The notes: generated by a model from the letters alone, not told the origin. A stretch of 26,446 bases of DNA from Acidithiobacillus sp. (GCA_028065135.1 JAPTWR010000075.1:1-26446), one strand, 5' to 3'; numbered from the stretch's first letter, positions 7,767 to 14,903 are shown. Numbers and translations are program-made.

Positions 7767-7996
7767 GCCAGCGAAAAACCAGGCTCATGCTTTCCGCAAT
7801 CTTTCCAATTGAGCAGCTTGCGGTAATTTGAAACGGTAGGATTGAAAAACTGAGTGGCCGCAACGTGTGCATAACCAGGTAGCAACTCCTGTATTTTTGG
7901 CAATATATGTTGTGTTTCAGAAGATATAAATGCTTGCTGCACATCCACAATTAGGAGTAATACAGAAGAATCAACCCCATATTTGAATTCATGCAT
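7748..7996 (-). pseudogene. Isochorismatase-like (cysteine hydrolase) protein, cut by the transposon
   Basis: The first 75 or so residues show the N-terminal half of the isochorismatase/nicotinamidase fold: strand LLLIVDVQQAF with the catalytic aspartate, a helix, then YAHVAATQFFNPTVSNYRKLL. The family normally needs about 180 residues, including a later lysine and the nucleophile cysteine. Here the frame enters the transposon end at 7766 and stops at 7748. It is the last gene of the parB operon, starting 8 bp after the preceding stop. The remainder of the gene was not found in the window. The product is expected to be inactive. Confidence 0.7.
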
Positions 7997-8004
7997 TTCA
8001 TAGC

Positions 8005-8295
8005 CTATGACTGGTAACGCTTCAGATAATACAGCGCATCCCGCAAGGCCACCTGCACTTCCTCTAACTGGTTCGCCAAAAATGGGGGCGGTAACGTGCG
8101 GAGTTGCGGGTCGAGCAAAGAACGCCAGTAATCCATGAGCATCTTTAAATCAGGCTCCTGCTCATAAACAGAATCCTGATTCCAATGCAATCCAATAACG
8201 GGCATGGAAGTGACCATACCTCCATCTTCTTTTCGCTGGCCAGTCTGATGCAATGATTGATATGGCTCCACAGGATTTCTTTGCACAGAGGACAT
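8005..8295 (-). CDS. Small protein of unknown function
   Basis: I do not recognise this 96-residue protein. It is soluble, with a polar N-terminus, then DYWRSLLDPQLRTLPPPFLA and an amphipathic C-terminal helix (EEVQVALRDALYYLKR). It starts 5 bp after the stop of the YbjQ-family gene with a GAAGGG-like ribosome site, and its stop lies 8 bp before the cut isochorismatase gene. It is clearly an operon member. Reading frame confidence comes from the tight spacing. Confidence 0.6.
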   Translation of the reverse strand: MSSVQRNPVEPYQSLHQTGQRKEDGGMVTSMPVIGLHWNQDSVYEQEPDLKMLMDYWRSLLDPQLRTLPPPFLANQLEEVQVALRDALYYLKRYQS

Positions 8296-8300
8296 GATCG

Positions 8301-8642
8301 TTACCCTTCGCCTTTCTTCACTAAATACACCGCCGTTCCATACGCGACTACTTCCTGCATGATATTCCCATTGCCCGAGTCAAACTCGCCAGAATCAAAC
8401 CGCATAGCCAGGACAGCATTTGCTCCCAACGCTTCGGCATTATTACTCAGTTCCTGCAGGGCATCTTCCCGGGTCTGATTCGCCATATTCGTATCGCCCC
8501 GCTGCTTGCCGCCGAAAGCCGACGCGATATTTCCCAGACTGCGGCCAATCATGTTGCGAGAACGAATAACCGTACCAAACACCGTCCCGAAGTTTTTCTC
8601 AATGGTCATCCCTTCAACACTATCTGTCGTAAAAATGTGCAT
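8301..8642 (-). CDS. YbjQ/UPF0145-family protein
   Basis: A 113-residue member of the YbjQ (UPF0145) family. It has an N-terminal strand and VEGMTIEKNFGTVFGTVIRS, a helix, and the motif LSNNAEALGANAVLAMRFDS, followed by the final VVAYGTAVYL strand. These proteins form small oligomers of unknown biochemical role. A strong ribosome site (AGGAGGTG) sits just before ATG and overlaps the stop of the HTH gene upstream, so the two are translated together. Full length for the family and apparently intact. Confidence 0.85.
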   Translation of the reverse strand: MHIFTTDSVEGMTIEKNFGTVFGTVIRSRNMIGRSLGNIASAFGGKQRGDTNMANQTREDALQELSNNAEALGANAVLAMRFDSGEFDSGNGNIMQEVVAYGTAVYLVKKGEG

Positions 8643-8643
8643 G

Positions 8644-8859
8644 TCACACCTCCTGTTGTCTCACAAAATATCGATCCGCAAAGCGTTTCAACTCCGGCTG
8701 CGTCCAACCACGAATGCCTGCAGAGACCTGCATGGGCTTCGCCAACTTTCCTTCTTTCACCCATCGATACAAAGTCGCTTCTGAAATTCCCAGGTATTTA
8801 GCGGCCGTCTTAGGTCGCATAAATACCGGCCATCCATCCGTCTGGTACGCTTCGCTCAT
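8644..8859 (-). CDS. AlpA/MerR-like small helix-turn-helix DNA-binding protein
   Basis: This 71-residue protein is a single winged helix-turn-helix of the HTH_17/AlpA kind: RPKTAAKYLGISEATLYRWV, then KEGKLAKPMQV and a GWTQPELKRFAD tail. AlpA-type proteins on prophages and integrative elements control excision or partner genes; here it may regulate this operon. A GAGGTGAGG ribosome site precedes ATG. It sits between the coiled-coil gene and the ybjQ-like gene, with 1 bp to the latter. The fold is confident, the regulon is unknown. Confidence 0.85.
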   Translation of the reverse strand: MSEAYQTDGWPVFMRPKTAAKYLGISEATLYRWVKEGKLAKPMQVSAGIRGWTQPELKRFADRYFVRQQEV

Positions 8860-8895
8860 CGCCTCACCTCACTTACATTCACTGAATCGCTTATC

Positions 8896-9549
8896 TTATG
8901 AAGTAGTAGCCACATGCGGATCCGTTTCCACGGAGTGCGGTTGCTCCTCACCAGGACCAGACAGGGTTTTCGTCGGCTTTTCCTGGTACCGGTCGATAAA
9001 CTCCTCGATCAATCCCAGAATCTTTTGCTGCCCCTGTTTTAATGCCTGCTCTTTGGCACGTAGATCCTTACGCAACTGCAACACCCGATCCGCTGACTCC
9101 GCCATCCCTCTTGCTGCCTCAGCGGCCGCCTTGTACTGTTCCACCGCCTTTTTTCCGGAAAACCATTTACGCTCTAATTCCATGCCCAGATGCACGGCGT
9201 GATCGTAAGCTTCCTCATAGTCTTCACGGTCCGCATGCGCCGCGATGAGTTTTTGTGTCAGTTCGTCCATCCCACTAAAAATACCCTGCACACGGACCTC
9301 AAAATCATGGAACACGTCATCCACCGCCACCCGCGCCGCATCTGATGGAATGCAGCGCATCAAGCTGTGGTCCACCAAAATTCTTCTTTGCATTTCACGC
9401 AATATATTCAATCGGTTCTGCGCCAGTTCCACGACTAACCGATGTTGGGCATTTTCAAGTTGCTGTTCCTGCTCGAGAATGAGTTTATCCAACATATTGC
9501 CGGTATCCATTGACACCTCTGTTTGCTCAAAATCCATGACCGCTGCCAT
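8896..9549 (-). CDS. Coiled-coil protein of unknown function
   Basis: I chose ATG 9549 because AAAGGAGAGG lies just before it, giving 217 residues. The protein is almost entirely alpha-helical: a heptad-rich region from about 20 to 75 (LDKLILEQEQQLENAQHRLV and on), an acidic middle, and a second helix of about 125-185 rich in Ala, Glu, Lys and Gln. There is no signal peptide or membrane segment. It starts 12 bp after the stop of the bitopic membrane protein gene, which itself has a coiled coil, so the two may interact. No known family recognised. A conjugation or partition accessory role is only a guess. Confidence 0.7.
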   Translation of the reverse strand: MAAVMDFEQTEVSMDTGNMLDKLILEQEQQLENAQHRLVVELAQNRLNILREMQRRILVDHSLMRCIPSDAARVAVDDVFHDFEVRVQGIFSGMDELTQKLIAAHADREDYEEAYDHAVHLGMELERKWFSGKKAVEQYKAAAEAARGMAESADRVLQLRKDLRAKEQALKQGQQKILGLIEEFIDRYQEKPTKTLSGPGEEQPHSVETDPHVATTS

Positions 9550-9560
9550 ATTCCTCTCCT

Positions 9561-10418
9561 TTATTTCGGGGGATACACCCAATGCTGATGATTCAGAACC
9601 ACCGCCTTGTTACGGGCATCAATCCGTGTAATCAGGGCGCCATCCAATCGACTGCCGACATGCACCAAGGCCACCTGCCCTGCTGGCGTTTGTACGACGG
9701 CATGGGTTCCATGTACCGCAATCGTGAGCCAGCCTTTTGCCGTAACGGCGGGCGCGGGCGGGGTAACTTCCTTGCCTTTCGATGGCGGAACGGCCTTTCT
9801 CGCCAGGGCTACAATTCCGTTGGGTCCCGTTGCCGAAGTGGCCTTCATTGCGGCTAAACCACTCTGTACAGGTGCTGGCACGGCACGTTCACGCAGCGCC
9901 AGTCTTGCATCGGCCGCAGATTGTTCCGCCTGACGGATCTGCACTTTCAGTTGCATGTTTTCCGCTGTCAGATTCCCCACGGTTTTTTGAAGCCGCGCCC
10001 TCCCCTTATCCAGGCTGGTGATAGAGGCCTGGGCAGATGCCAGTTTTTTACGCACCTGTTCCAACTGGCTCTGGGACGACGCCAATTGCTTTGTGGTATG
10101 CACTATGCCCAATTCCACCCATTTGGGCAGTTGCTGCACCGACGCCCTCTCCTTTTTTGCCAGTGCTGCTGAATCGGTCTTCCCACTGCTTCGGTGTACC
10201 CCTTGCGAAGCAAACCAGATCGGCCCCTGCCAAACGAGGTACTCATAGGCCAGCACCATGCAGCCCATCATAGACACCACGCCTAGAACCACCACGGCGC
10301 GCCCTCGCCAGGAGCGAGCCCCGGAATGGCCTTGCCTGGATTCTGGGGCTGATGGTGACCTTTCATTTTTTGCAGGGGATGGCGTTATGGGCCTTCCCGG
10401 TAAATGTTCGGTCAACAT
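9561..10418 (-). CDS. Bitopic inner-membrane coiled-coil protein (PilP/TraP-like C-terminal domain)
   Basis: The likely start is ATG 10418, 4 bp after the preceding stop, rather than the upstream codons inside the previous gene. The 285-residue protein has a proline- and serine-rich cytoplasmic N-terminus and one membrane segment at about 40-60 (VVVLGVVSMMGCMVLAYEYL). A long coiled coil follows at about 105-175, then an Ala/Pro linker. A small beta-rich C-terminal domain (GWLTIAVHGTHAVVQTPAGQ ... WVYP) is reminiscent of the periplasmic domains of PilP or TraP pilus and conjugation proteins. This places it across the periplasm. The secreted protein just upstream is a natural partner. The topology is well supported, the PilP/TraP comparison is weak. 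Confidence 0.65.
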   Translation of the reverse strand: MLTEHLPGRPITPSPAKNERSPSAPESRQGHSGARSWRGRAVVVLGVVSMMGCMVLAYEYLVWQGPIWFASQGVHRSSGKTDSAALAKKERASVQQLPKWVELGIVHTTKQLASSQSQLEQVRKKLASAQASITSLDKGRARLQKTVGNLTAENMQLKVQIRQAEQSAADARLALRERAVPAPVQSGLAAMKATSATGPNGIVALARKAVPPSKGKEVTPPAPAVTAKGWLTIAVHGTHAVVQTPAGQVALVHVGSRLDGALITRIDARNKAVVLNHQHWVYPPK

Positions 10419-10422
10419 GCTC

Positions 10423-10773
10423 TCATGCACCTTTTTTGAGCCCATCATAGACATGAGGTACGGAACCACGCACGGGTTTCAACAGCATGACGTCTGGATG
10501 GGATGCGCCCTTTTTAAGCACATACAACACCGCTTTTTTATACAGATTATGGCCGGTATGCAGTATCAACACGGTACGATCCCCCAAAAGCTTCGCGTGA
10601 TAATGGTTTCCCGCATCCACAACGTCGGCTTGCGCGATCTTCCCTTTGAATGTCACCGCCGTACCACCACTGTTGACTTTCAACACTTGAAAGGGAACCG
10701 TGCCTGCCCAACTGGCAGGCGCCATCGCAAACATTACCGCCATGACTGCCGACACACACATCGCTTTTTTCAT
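10423..10773 (-). CDS. Small secreted/periplasmic protein
   Basis: The start at 10773 has AAGGGG at good spacing and opens a clear Sec signal peptide: MKKAMCVSAVMAVMFAMAPA, with likely cleavage after SWA. The mature part is about 94 residues and basic, with beta-strand character (VTFKGKIAQADVVDAGNHYH, then RTVLILHTG) and no cysteines. I do not recognise the family. It is followed at once by the bitopic membrane protein. An export-apparatus or conjugation role is inferred from that neighbour only. Confidence 0.75.
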   Translation of the reverse strand: MKKAMCVSAVMAVMFAMAPASWAGTVPFQVLKVNSGGTAVTFKGKIAQADVVDAGNHYHAKLLGDRTVLILHTGHNLYKKAVLYVLKKGASHPDVMLLKPVRGSVPHVYDGLKKGA

Positions 10774-10789
10774 ATTGCACACCCCTTGT

Positions 10790-10978
10790 TTATCCACGTT
10801 TAAACCGTTGACCAAACCATCCCCTCACAGATAACCCAACCATCCGAAAATTACCGCGCATCAGGCGCCGATAATTCGTTACCCAAAAACTACCGATATC
10901 ATTGCGTAACTCGGCTTCCACAGCCTCGTGGCAAGCATTTAATAACCGCTTCTTACTATCCCCTACATAATCCTTCAT
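10790..10978 (-). CDS. Small basic protein of unknown function
   Basis: ATG 10978 has GAGGA seven bases upstream and gives 62 residues. ATG 10984 is too close to that site. The protein is basic with an amphipathic helix (KKRLLNACHEAVEAELRNDI) and an aromatic/basic C-terminus. It lies between the FlhC-like gene and the secreted-protein gene, in the same direction. No family recognised. The ribosome site and spacing make it a likely real gene. Confidence 0.55.
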   Translation of the reverse strand: MKDYVGDSKKRLLNACHEAVEAELRNDIGSFWVTNYRRLMRGNFRMVGLSVRGWFGQRFKRG

Positions 10979-11018
10979 CTTCATTTCCTCACTATTTATC
11001 CTGGAGACTTTTATTGTA

Positions 11019-11585
11019 TCAGTGAGGTTTTTGCATTTTTTTCGCAAAAGTGCTGGACTGTTTAAGTAATCGGCAAAAAGTACAGTTGCGCATCGTGTCG
11101 CTGGCGTCCGGCTGCATCGTATAAAGATAACTCCCTTTACACTGGCTACAGTGATTCAAGACGACCAATTTGCGGTGATAATCCCGCCACAGGTAAAAAG
11201 CCTTTTCCATTTGCAGATCTTCCACCCAGGGCACCAGCTCTCTGAATCGTTGGTACGCCATCAGGAAAATCTCAGGGCTCTTAATATCCTCGCTCAATTC
11301 GTACATCTGGAGGATTTTGACAAAAGCGATACCTTCTCTGACCGCCCGGTGGGACCGCAAATACACAGAGGAATAAATAGGCGTCTGACCCTTGGCGGGA
11401 AAACCATGTACATTTTTCCAAAGCGCGTTGAGTTGGGCGCGGTTAATCCGTGTTACCGCTTCCACATTGATAGGACGAACCCCTCCGGCAATGAGGAAAT
11501 GCGCTATTTGCCATCCATGTAAGCGGCTACCTTCCAGGCATTTAATACCCAATGGCAATTCTGTTAGCTGCATCCGGGTTTTCAT
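11019..11585 (-). CDS. FlhC-like transcriptional activator subunit
   Basis: A 188-residue protein with the FlhC layout: an N-terminal region with an HTH-like INRAQLNALWKNVHG, a helical middle (FLMAYQRFRELVPWVEDLQM), and a C-terminal four-cysteine zinc site C146-C149-C168-C171 (HCSQCKGSYL then CTFC). FlhC joins FlhD in a heteromeric activator that recruits sigma-70 polymerase. On mobile elements, FlhDC relatives (SetCD of SXT/R391, AcaCD of IncC) switch on conjugation and excision. ATG overlaps the FlhD-like stop (ATGA), so the two are co-translated. I judge this an element-borne activator because it sits with parB and not with flagellar genes. Confidence 0.85.
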   Translation of the reverse strand: MKTRMQLTELPLGIKCLEGSRLHGWQIAHFLIAGGVRPINVEAVTRINRAQLNALWKNVHGFPAKGQTPIYSSVYLRSHRAVREGIAFVKILQMYELSEDIKSPEIFLMAYQRFRELVPWVEDLQMEKAFYLWRDYHRKLVVLNHCSQCKGSYLYTMQPDASDTMRNCTFCRLLKQSSTFAKKMQKPH

Positions 11586-11941
11586 CGACTACCACCTGCG
11601 ATGCTGATGACATAGCTGCCCAATTCTTCCGCCTGAATTTCACCGGAGATAACCCCTTCCATCAGTGTCCAGACGGTATCCGGCATGTCCGATCTAAGTA
11701 CGGGCATAACGGTCAGCACCTTGGCTATTTCTGCGAGGGTTTGATAGGGCGCTGCTGCTATTTTTTCAATGACCGGTCGCGGCAGTTTGAACATGCCCAT
11801 AGCCATATTCATATCGACCTCGCCAACACTTTTTAGGAGCATCAGATAACCGAGATTCAGGTTGTTCAGGTTTCTGCGAATATGTTTGATGGAGGGCGGC
11901 AATGTTACCGGCTTGGCATCTATATCCTGTGCGCGGGCCAT
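11582..11941 (-). CDS. FlhD-like transcriptional activator subunit
   Basis: ATG 11941 lies 2 bp after the parB stop with GGAG upstream and gives 119 residues, close to the 116 of E. coli FlhD. The N-terminal half follows FlhD: IRRNLNNLNLGYLMLLKSV (FlhD IYDINLSYLLLAQRL), an AMGMFKL segment (ASAMFRL), then LAEIAKVLTVMPVLRSD (MVKLAETNQLVCHFRFD). FlhD dimers bind FlhC and steer promoter choice. The pairing with the FlhC-like gene downstream supports the call more than either protein alone. Confidence 0.8.
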   Translation of the reverse strand: MARAQDIDAKPVTLPPSIKHIRRNLNNLNLGYLMLLKSVGEVDMNMAMGMFKLPRPVIEKIAAAPYQTLAEIAKVLTVMPVLRSDMPDTVWTLMEGVISGEIQAEELGSYVISIAGGSR

Positions 11942-11943
11942 GG

Positions 11944-12990
11944 TTACGCTCCGTTGATATGATGGGAGAGCTTGGCAAACCATTCTGCCGCCTCTGTAAT
12001 GGATGGCTGAACCTGCTCCTTGATATATTTGGGTAATGTTTCCCAAAGGGAGTCCGGCTCGACAGTTTTCAGCAGGTCGAAGCACACAAAGCATTGCAAG
12101 ATATTGGATTGAATTTCAATTGGTGAAGGTTCTGGATTGCGCAGTTCCTGGGTAGCCGCCGCCGCTTTTTCTACAGAGTCGAAAAACGCATCATCGTCTT
12201 CCCCGCCCATCCCGGTTCCGGCCATGACCTGCCGGTAGGCAGCCATCTCCTCAGTGGATTGAGTGGATTCAGTGGGTTGATTATTCCCCGATTCCATGCC
12301 CACAGAAGGAGTGATAGTGTGTATTTTGGGTTTGGGCTTCGGAAACACTTCACGCACTTTTCTAGCGCCATCCGCCAACCCATCAGCCAATGCCTGGAAG
12401 TTTTCTGGGTGCGATTTATACACCGCCGGAAGCTCGGTCATGGCATCCTTAATCTCTCCTTTCAGAACCCGTGTCGCGGCCACTTCCCCCGATTCGCCGC
12501 AGGACTTCAGGAGCGCTATGGCTGAGGCAAAATCACTGGACCGTTTGACCGTACCAGAACTGAGATTCCATTCTTCTGCCACTTTATCTGCTGTTCTTCC
12601 TTGCTCCTTTTCTTCTGTATTTTCTGAGTTGGCTCTGATGGATGATCTGTGGTCACGAACGCGTTGATAAATGCGGCCTAGTGTTAAAGCTCTTTCTTCA
12701 TCCGTCAGGTTGCGTCGTCCTAACTGGTTTTTATCGACCCAATCCAATACGGCATCCAGACTGTCAAAATGCCTACTGATCGTTTTTAATTCCAGATGAT
12801 GTTTTTGGGCAATGGCATATCTATGGTGACCATCAACGAGTATTTTTTCATGCTCTCTTTCCCATACCATCAGCGCATCACGAACCCCTTCATTAAGGAT
12901 GCTGGCTTCCAGGTTGGCGAGTTCTTCTGGTTTGAGGGGATACAGCAGATCTTCTATTTCCGGCAAGATAATCAGGCCCGTCGAATCCAT
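11944..12990 (-). CDS. parB: ParB-like protein (plasmid/ICE partition or nuclease-family)
   Basis: A 348-residue ParB-family protein. The N-terminal ParB/Srx fold has LEASILNEGVRDALMVWE and the signature ILVDGHHRYAIAQ (about 50-63), where partition proteins bind CTP. Next comes LGRRNLTDEERALTLGRIYQ, then a helix-turn-helix around SSGTVKRSSDFA. The C-terminal third is longer and polar, ending in a helical domain. ATG 12990 is preferred over the TTG one codon upstream and has GGAG at good spacing. No ParA is adjacent, so it may act as a DNA-binding regulator rather than in classical partition. It heads the operon. Confidence 0.85.
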   Translation of the reverse strand: MDSTGLIILPEIEDLLYPLKPEELANLEASILNEGVRDALMVWEREHEKILVDGHHRYAIAQKHHLELKTISRHFDSLDAVLDWVDKNQLGRRNLTDEERALTLGRIYQRVRDHRSSIRANSENTEEKEQGRTADKVAEEWNLSSGTVKRSSDFASAIALLKSCGESGEVAATRVLKGEIKDAMTELPAVYKSHPENFQALADGLADGARKVREVFPKPKPKIHTITPSVGMESGNNQPTESTQSTEEMAAYRQVMAGTGMGGEDDDAFFDSVEKAAAATQELRNPEPSPIEIQSNILQCFVCFDLLKTVEPDSLWETLPKYIKEQVQPSITEAAEWFAKLSHHINGA

Positions 12991-13025
12991 CAAGCTTTCT
13001 CCATGAGCGAATCATGTCTGAAAAA

Positions 13026-13052
13026 ACTATATGCGCTTTTATGCCTTGTCAA
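13026..13052 (-). promoter_or_regulatory. Probable sigma-70 promoter of the parB-flhDC-like operon
   Basis: On the minus strand a perfect TTGACA (13052-13047) is followed after 15 bp by TATAGT (13031-13026), about 36 bp before the parB start. The short spacer suggests that activation may be needed. The iterated sites at 13070-13155 lie directly upstream of the -35. Confidence 0.55.
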
Positions 13053-13067
13053 ACTATTTTTTTAATG

Positions 13068-13155
13068 CGTTTAAATACGGTTAAATTAAGCATGAAAACG
13101 ATTATAAATTAGCGTAAAAACGATGATATTTAATACAAGAACGGTTATATGTAGC
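13068..13155 (-). repeat. Four iterated 21-22-bp sites upstream of parB
   Basis: On the plus strand ACG(G/A)T cores start at 13077, 13098, 13120 and 13141 (spacing 21, 22, 21), each in an AT-rich frame. The minus-strand consensus is roughly TAATTTATAAYCGTTTTYA. Two-turn spacing puts all copies on one DNA face. They could be ParB (parS-like) sites, an operator or activator site for the FlhDC-like pair, or replication iterons. Confidence 0.65.
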
Positions 13156-13363
13156 TTTAACCCACCCTGTTACACCATCACTTTAATCGGGGTTTTGTAT
13201 AAGCCGATCGACTAAGCGGTGTCGTAGCATCCAACCTGAGTGTTCTATCTGTTTTGGATGGGATAGCCAAAATGGATCGCAGCAAGGTTCCTTTCAAATT
13301 GTTCCACCGCTTCTCTACCCTGCTTTTTCCACAAACATAACCATAACCAAGATAGAAAATGTG

Positions 13364-13547
13364 GATACCTCTTTTATTCCTCGTATTCGCGCACAAGCTA
13401 TAGCTATCGCAATATAAACTTTAGTGATACCTCTTTTATTACTCGTTTATCTCTCGTATTCGGGCGCAAACTATAGCTATCGCGGCATAAACATTAGTGA
13501 CACCTCGTGTATCCCTCATTTATCCCTCGTTTATCCGCGTGGATAAA
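13364..13547 (+). repeat. Long direct repeats built from 11-bp elements, with an 18-bp palindrome
   Basis: Unit 1 (13364-13425) and unit 2 (13426-13498) share GATACCTCTTTTATT, the block CTATAGCTATCGC and an ATAAAC..TTAGT end. Unit 2 carries one extra 11-bp piece. Unit 3 starts at 13499 and breaks into tandem 11-mers. The 11-mer consensus is about TTTATCCCTCG, with some six copies. The array ends in the palindrome TTTATCC-GCGT-GGATAAA (13530-13547). A DnaA-box-like TTTTCCACA lies at 13325-13333. This resembles an iteron or control region. Confidence 0.6.
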
Positions 13548-13898
13548 AAAACGCCGCAGACAAACAGGGCAAAACCGTTTTTTCCTGCGTAGACACCGTC
13601 TTTATTCGCATTGCATGAACACCTGCGAAATTCGCCCTTCAGGAGGTTGGATTTCCCTGGAATCTGGGTTGTCGGTATCCCCCACCTCCAACTACCTATC
13701 CTGCGGTCATCAAAATAGGTCATCAAAACCCTGTTACCCGCCCAGAATGTTCCCAATCCTATGCGCGGCTTCACGTGTGGTTACCTGCTCCTTTTTTTTG
13801 CGTAAGCGTACGGCGCTATGCTTTCTGGTGACCAGCTGAATTTTCAAGCTATTAGACGGTGCGACACAGCAAAACGATCTGTTTTAAAATCGCACCTG

Positions 13899-13994
13899 TG
13901 ATCTCTAAATACTATGTATATATAAAGGTTTAAAAAACGCGAATGTGATCTATTAGAGAACAAAACCTGTTTTGATCTCTAAATACTATATGTA
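13899..13994 (+). repeat. Two 22-bp direct repeats
   Basis: TGATCTCTAAATACTAT plus five bases occurs at 13899-13920 and 13973-13994, identical over 17 bases with a rearranged tail. A partial inverted relative (TGATCTATTAGAG) sits between at 13945-13957. Neither copy lies in a convincing gene. Likely a protein-binding repeat. Confidence 0.6.
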
Positions 13995-14476
13995 GAGCCA
14001 CAATTGCGATTCTTGCCATCGAGGTAAAAAACCGCGACGAAGCTACGCCAAAGGTAGGCACATAGGGCAAGGAAAGGCGAGAAATACAGCCAAGCCCAGA
14101 GGCTCATGCAGAGAAACCTGTCGAAGGCCATGTCACGAACAGGAGGGACAGGGACAGCAAGCACGCTGTAAAACATCATCAGCAGACGGACAATGGGACT
14201 CTAGCATTGAACCAGAAGCTAATGTGATGCCCAACCCTGCACTTCAGGTATCCAAGGCGGTTACAGGGCAAATATGGGTCATAAAAAGGCATCTGCAAGA
14301 AACAGAGGCAAGGACCATCCTGAACATCGCATACAGGACGGCACAGAAAGGCTACAGAAGGCCGTTTGATGGATAGAGCTCCAAAGCTCCACAGAGCAAC
14401 AAAATGGTGTGCAGGGCAAATATGGGGCATTCCTGAAAGCAAGTGGCTCTTGCTCTGATGAAAAGGTTTGGAATCG

Positions 14477-14524
14477 CCCATGCTGGGAGCAACCCATGCT
14501 GGCTGCAACCCATGCTGGGGGCAA
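14477..14524 (+). repeat. 16-bp tandem repeat, three copies
   Basis: CCCATGCTGGNNGCAA is repeated three times at an exact 16-bp period (14477, 14493, 14509); the variable pair is GA, CT and GG. It lies upstream of the small membrane protein gene. Too short for a minisatellite gene product. Confidence 0.75.
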
Positions 14525-14621
14525 GCCTTCATGATGTGCTTGGGCTTACAGCAATCTGTAGTGATGAGGTAATATAGGGACAGGATGTAAGCGGTTCCAC
14601 TCACAACGGAGAACAGGCGCA

Positions 14622-14903
14622 ATGTTGCATTGGCTTTTTGGGACGCCGGCAGGTTTTGTGTTTTTGCTGGTTGCAGGCATTCTCGTCGGTTTGGCGATCT
14701 ATGCTCTACCGGTGTTACTGGCCTGGAGCCTGGGGAGTCCTTACTTTTTAGGAATAACCTTGCTGTGTTTACTACTCGGCTGGACGGTCATTGGCTGGAT
14801 AGCGGCGCTGATATGGGCGATGGCGTCGGGCAGAGATGTGGCTTTTGATGAGGAAGCTGATGACGCAGTAAATGCAGACCGGCATTCGCATTCCCAGTTC
14901 TAG
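14622..14903 (+). CDS. Small membrane protein, superinfection-immunity (Imm) family-like
   Basis: A 93-residue protein with two hydrophobic segments (about 10-35 and 43-67) and an acidic/histidine tail. The second segment, LLCLLLGWTVIGWIAALIWA, matches the core of the phage-T4-Imm-like superinfection-immunity family (NLLLGWTxIGWIxALIWA). In phages, Imm blocks DNA entry of related phages; many bacterial members have unknown roles. GGAG lies about 11 bp before ATG. It stands alone on the plus strand after the repeat-rich region. Confidence 0.7.
   Translation: MLHWLFGTPAGFVFLLVAGILVGLAIYALPVLLAWSLGSPYFLGITLLCLLLGWTVIGWIAALIWAMASGRDVAFDEEADDAVNADRHSHSQF

Larger units (their letters stand above)
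13156..14621. other. Repeat-rich region without a convincing gene
   Basis: Besides the repeats listed separately, CAGGGCAAATATGGG occurs near 14263 and 14412. Open frames here (a Cys-rich 147-codon frame at 14179-14622 minus, an 84-codon frame at 13520-13774 minus, and a 110-codon frame at 13507-13839 plus) show no domain, ribosome site or codon pattern that I trust. The stretch is more likely a control, origin or RNA region. Confidence 0.5.

Noticed and set aside
13068..13547. CRISPR array
   Set aside because: The repeats are degenerate and lie 11 or 21-22 bp apart or form 62-73-bp units, without unique spacers or cas genes.
13507..13839. Opposing open frames of 110 and 84 codons
   Set aside because: Both run through the palindrome and repeat block, and neither shows a domain or a start signal.
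14179..14622. 147-codon cysteine-rich minus-strand open frame
   Set aside because: It spans the 16-bp tandem repeat, has no ribosome site, and its composition follows the repeats rather than a domain.
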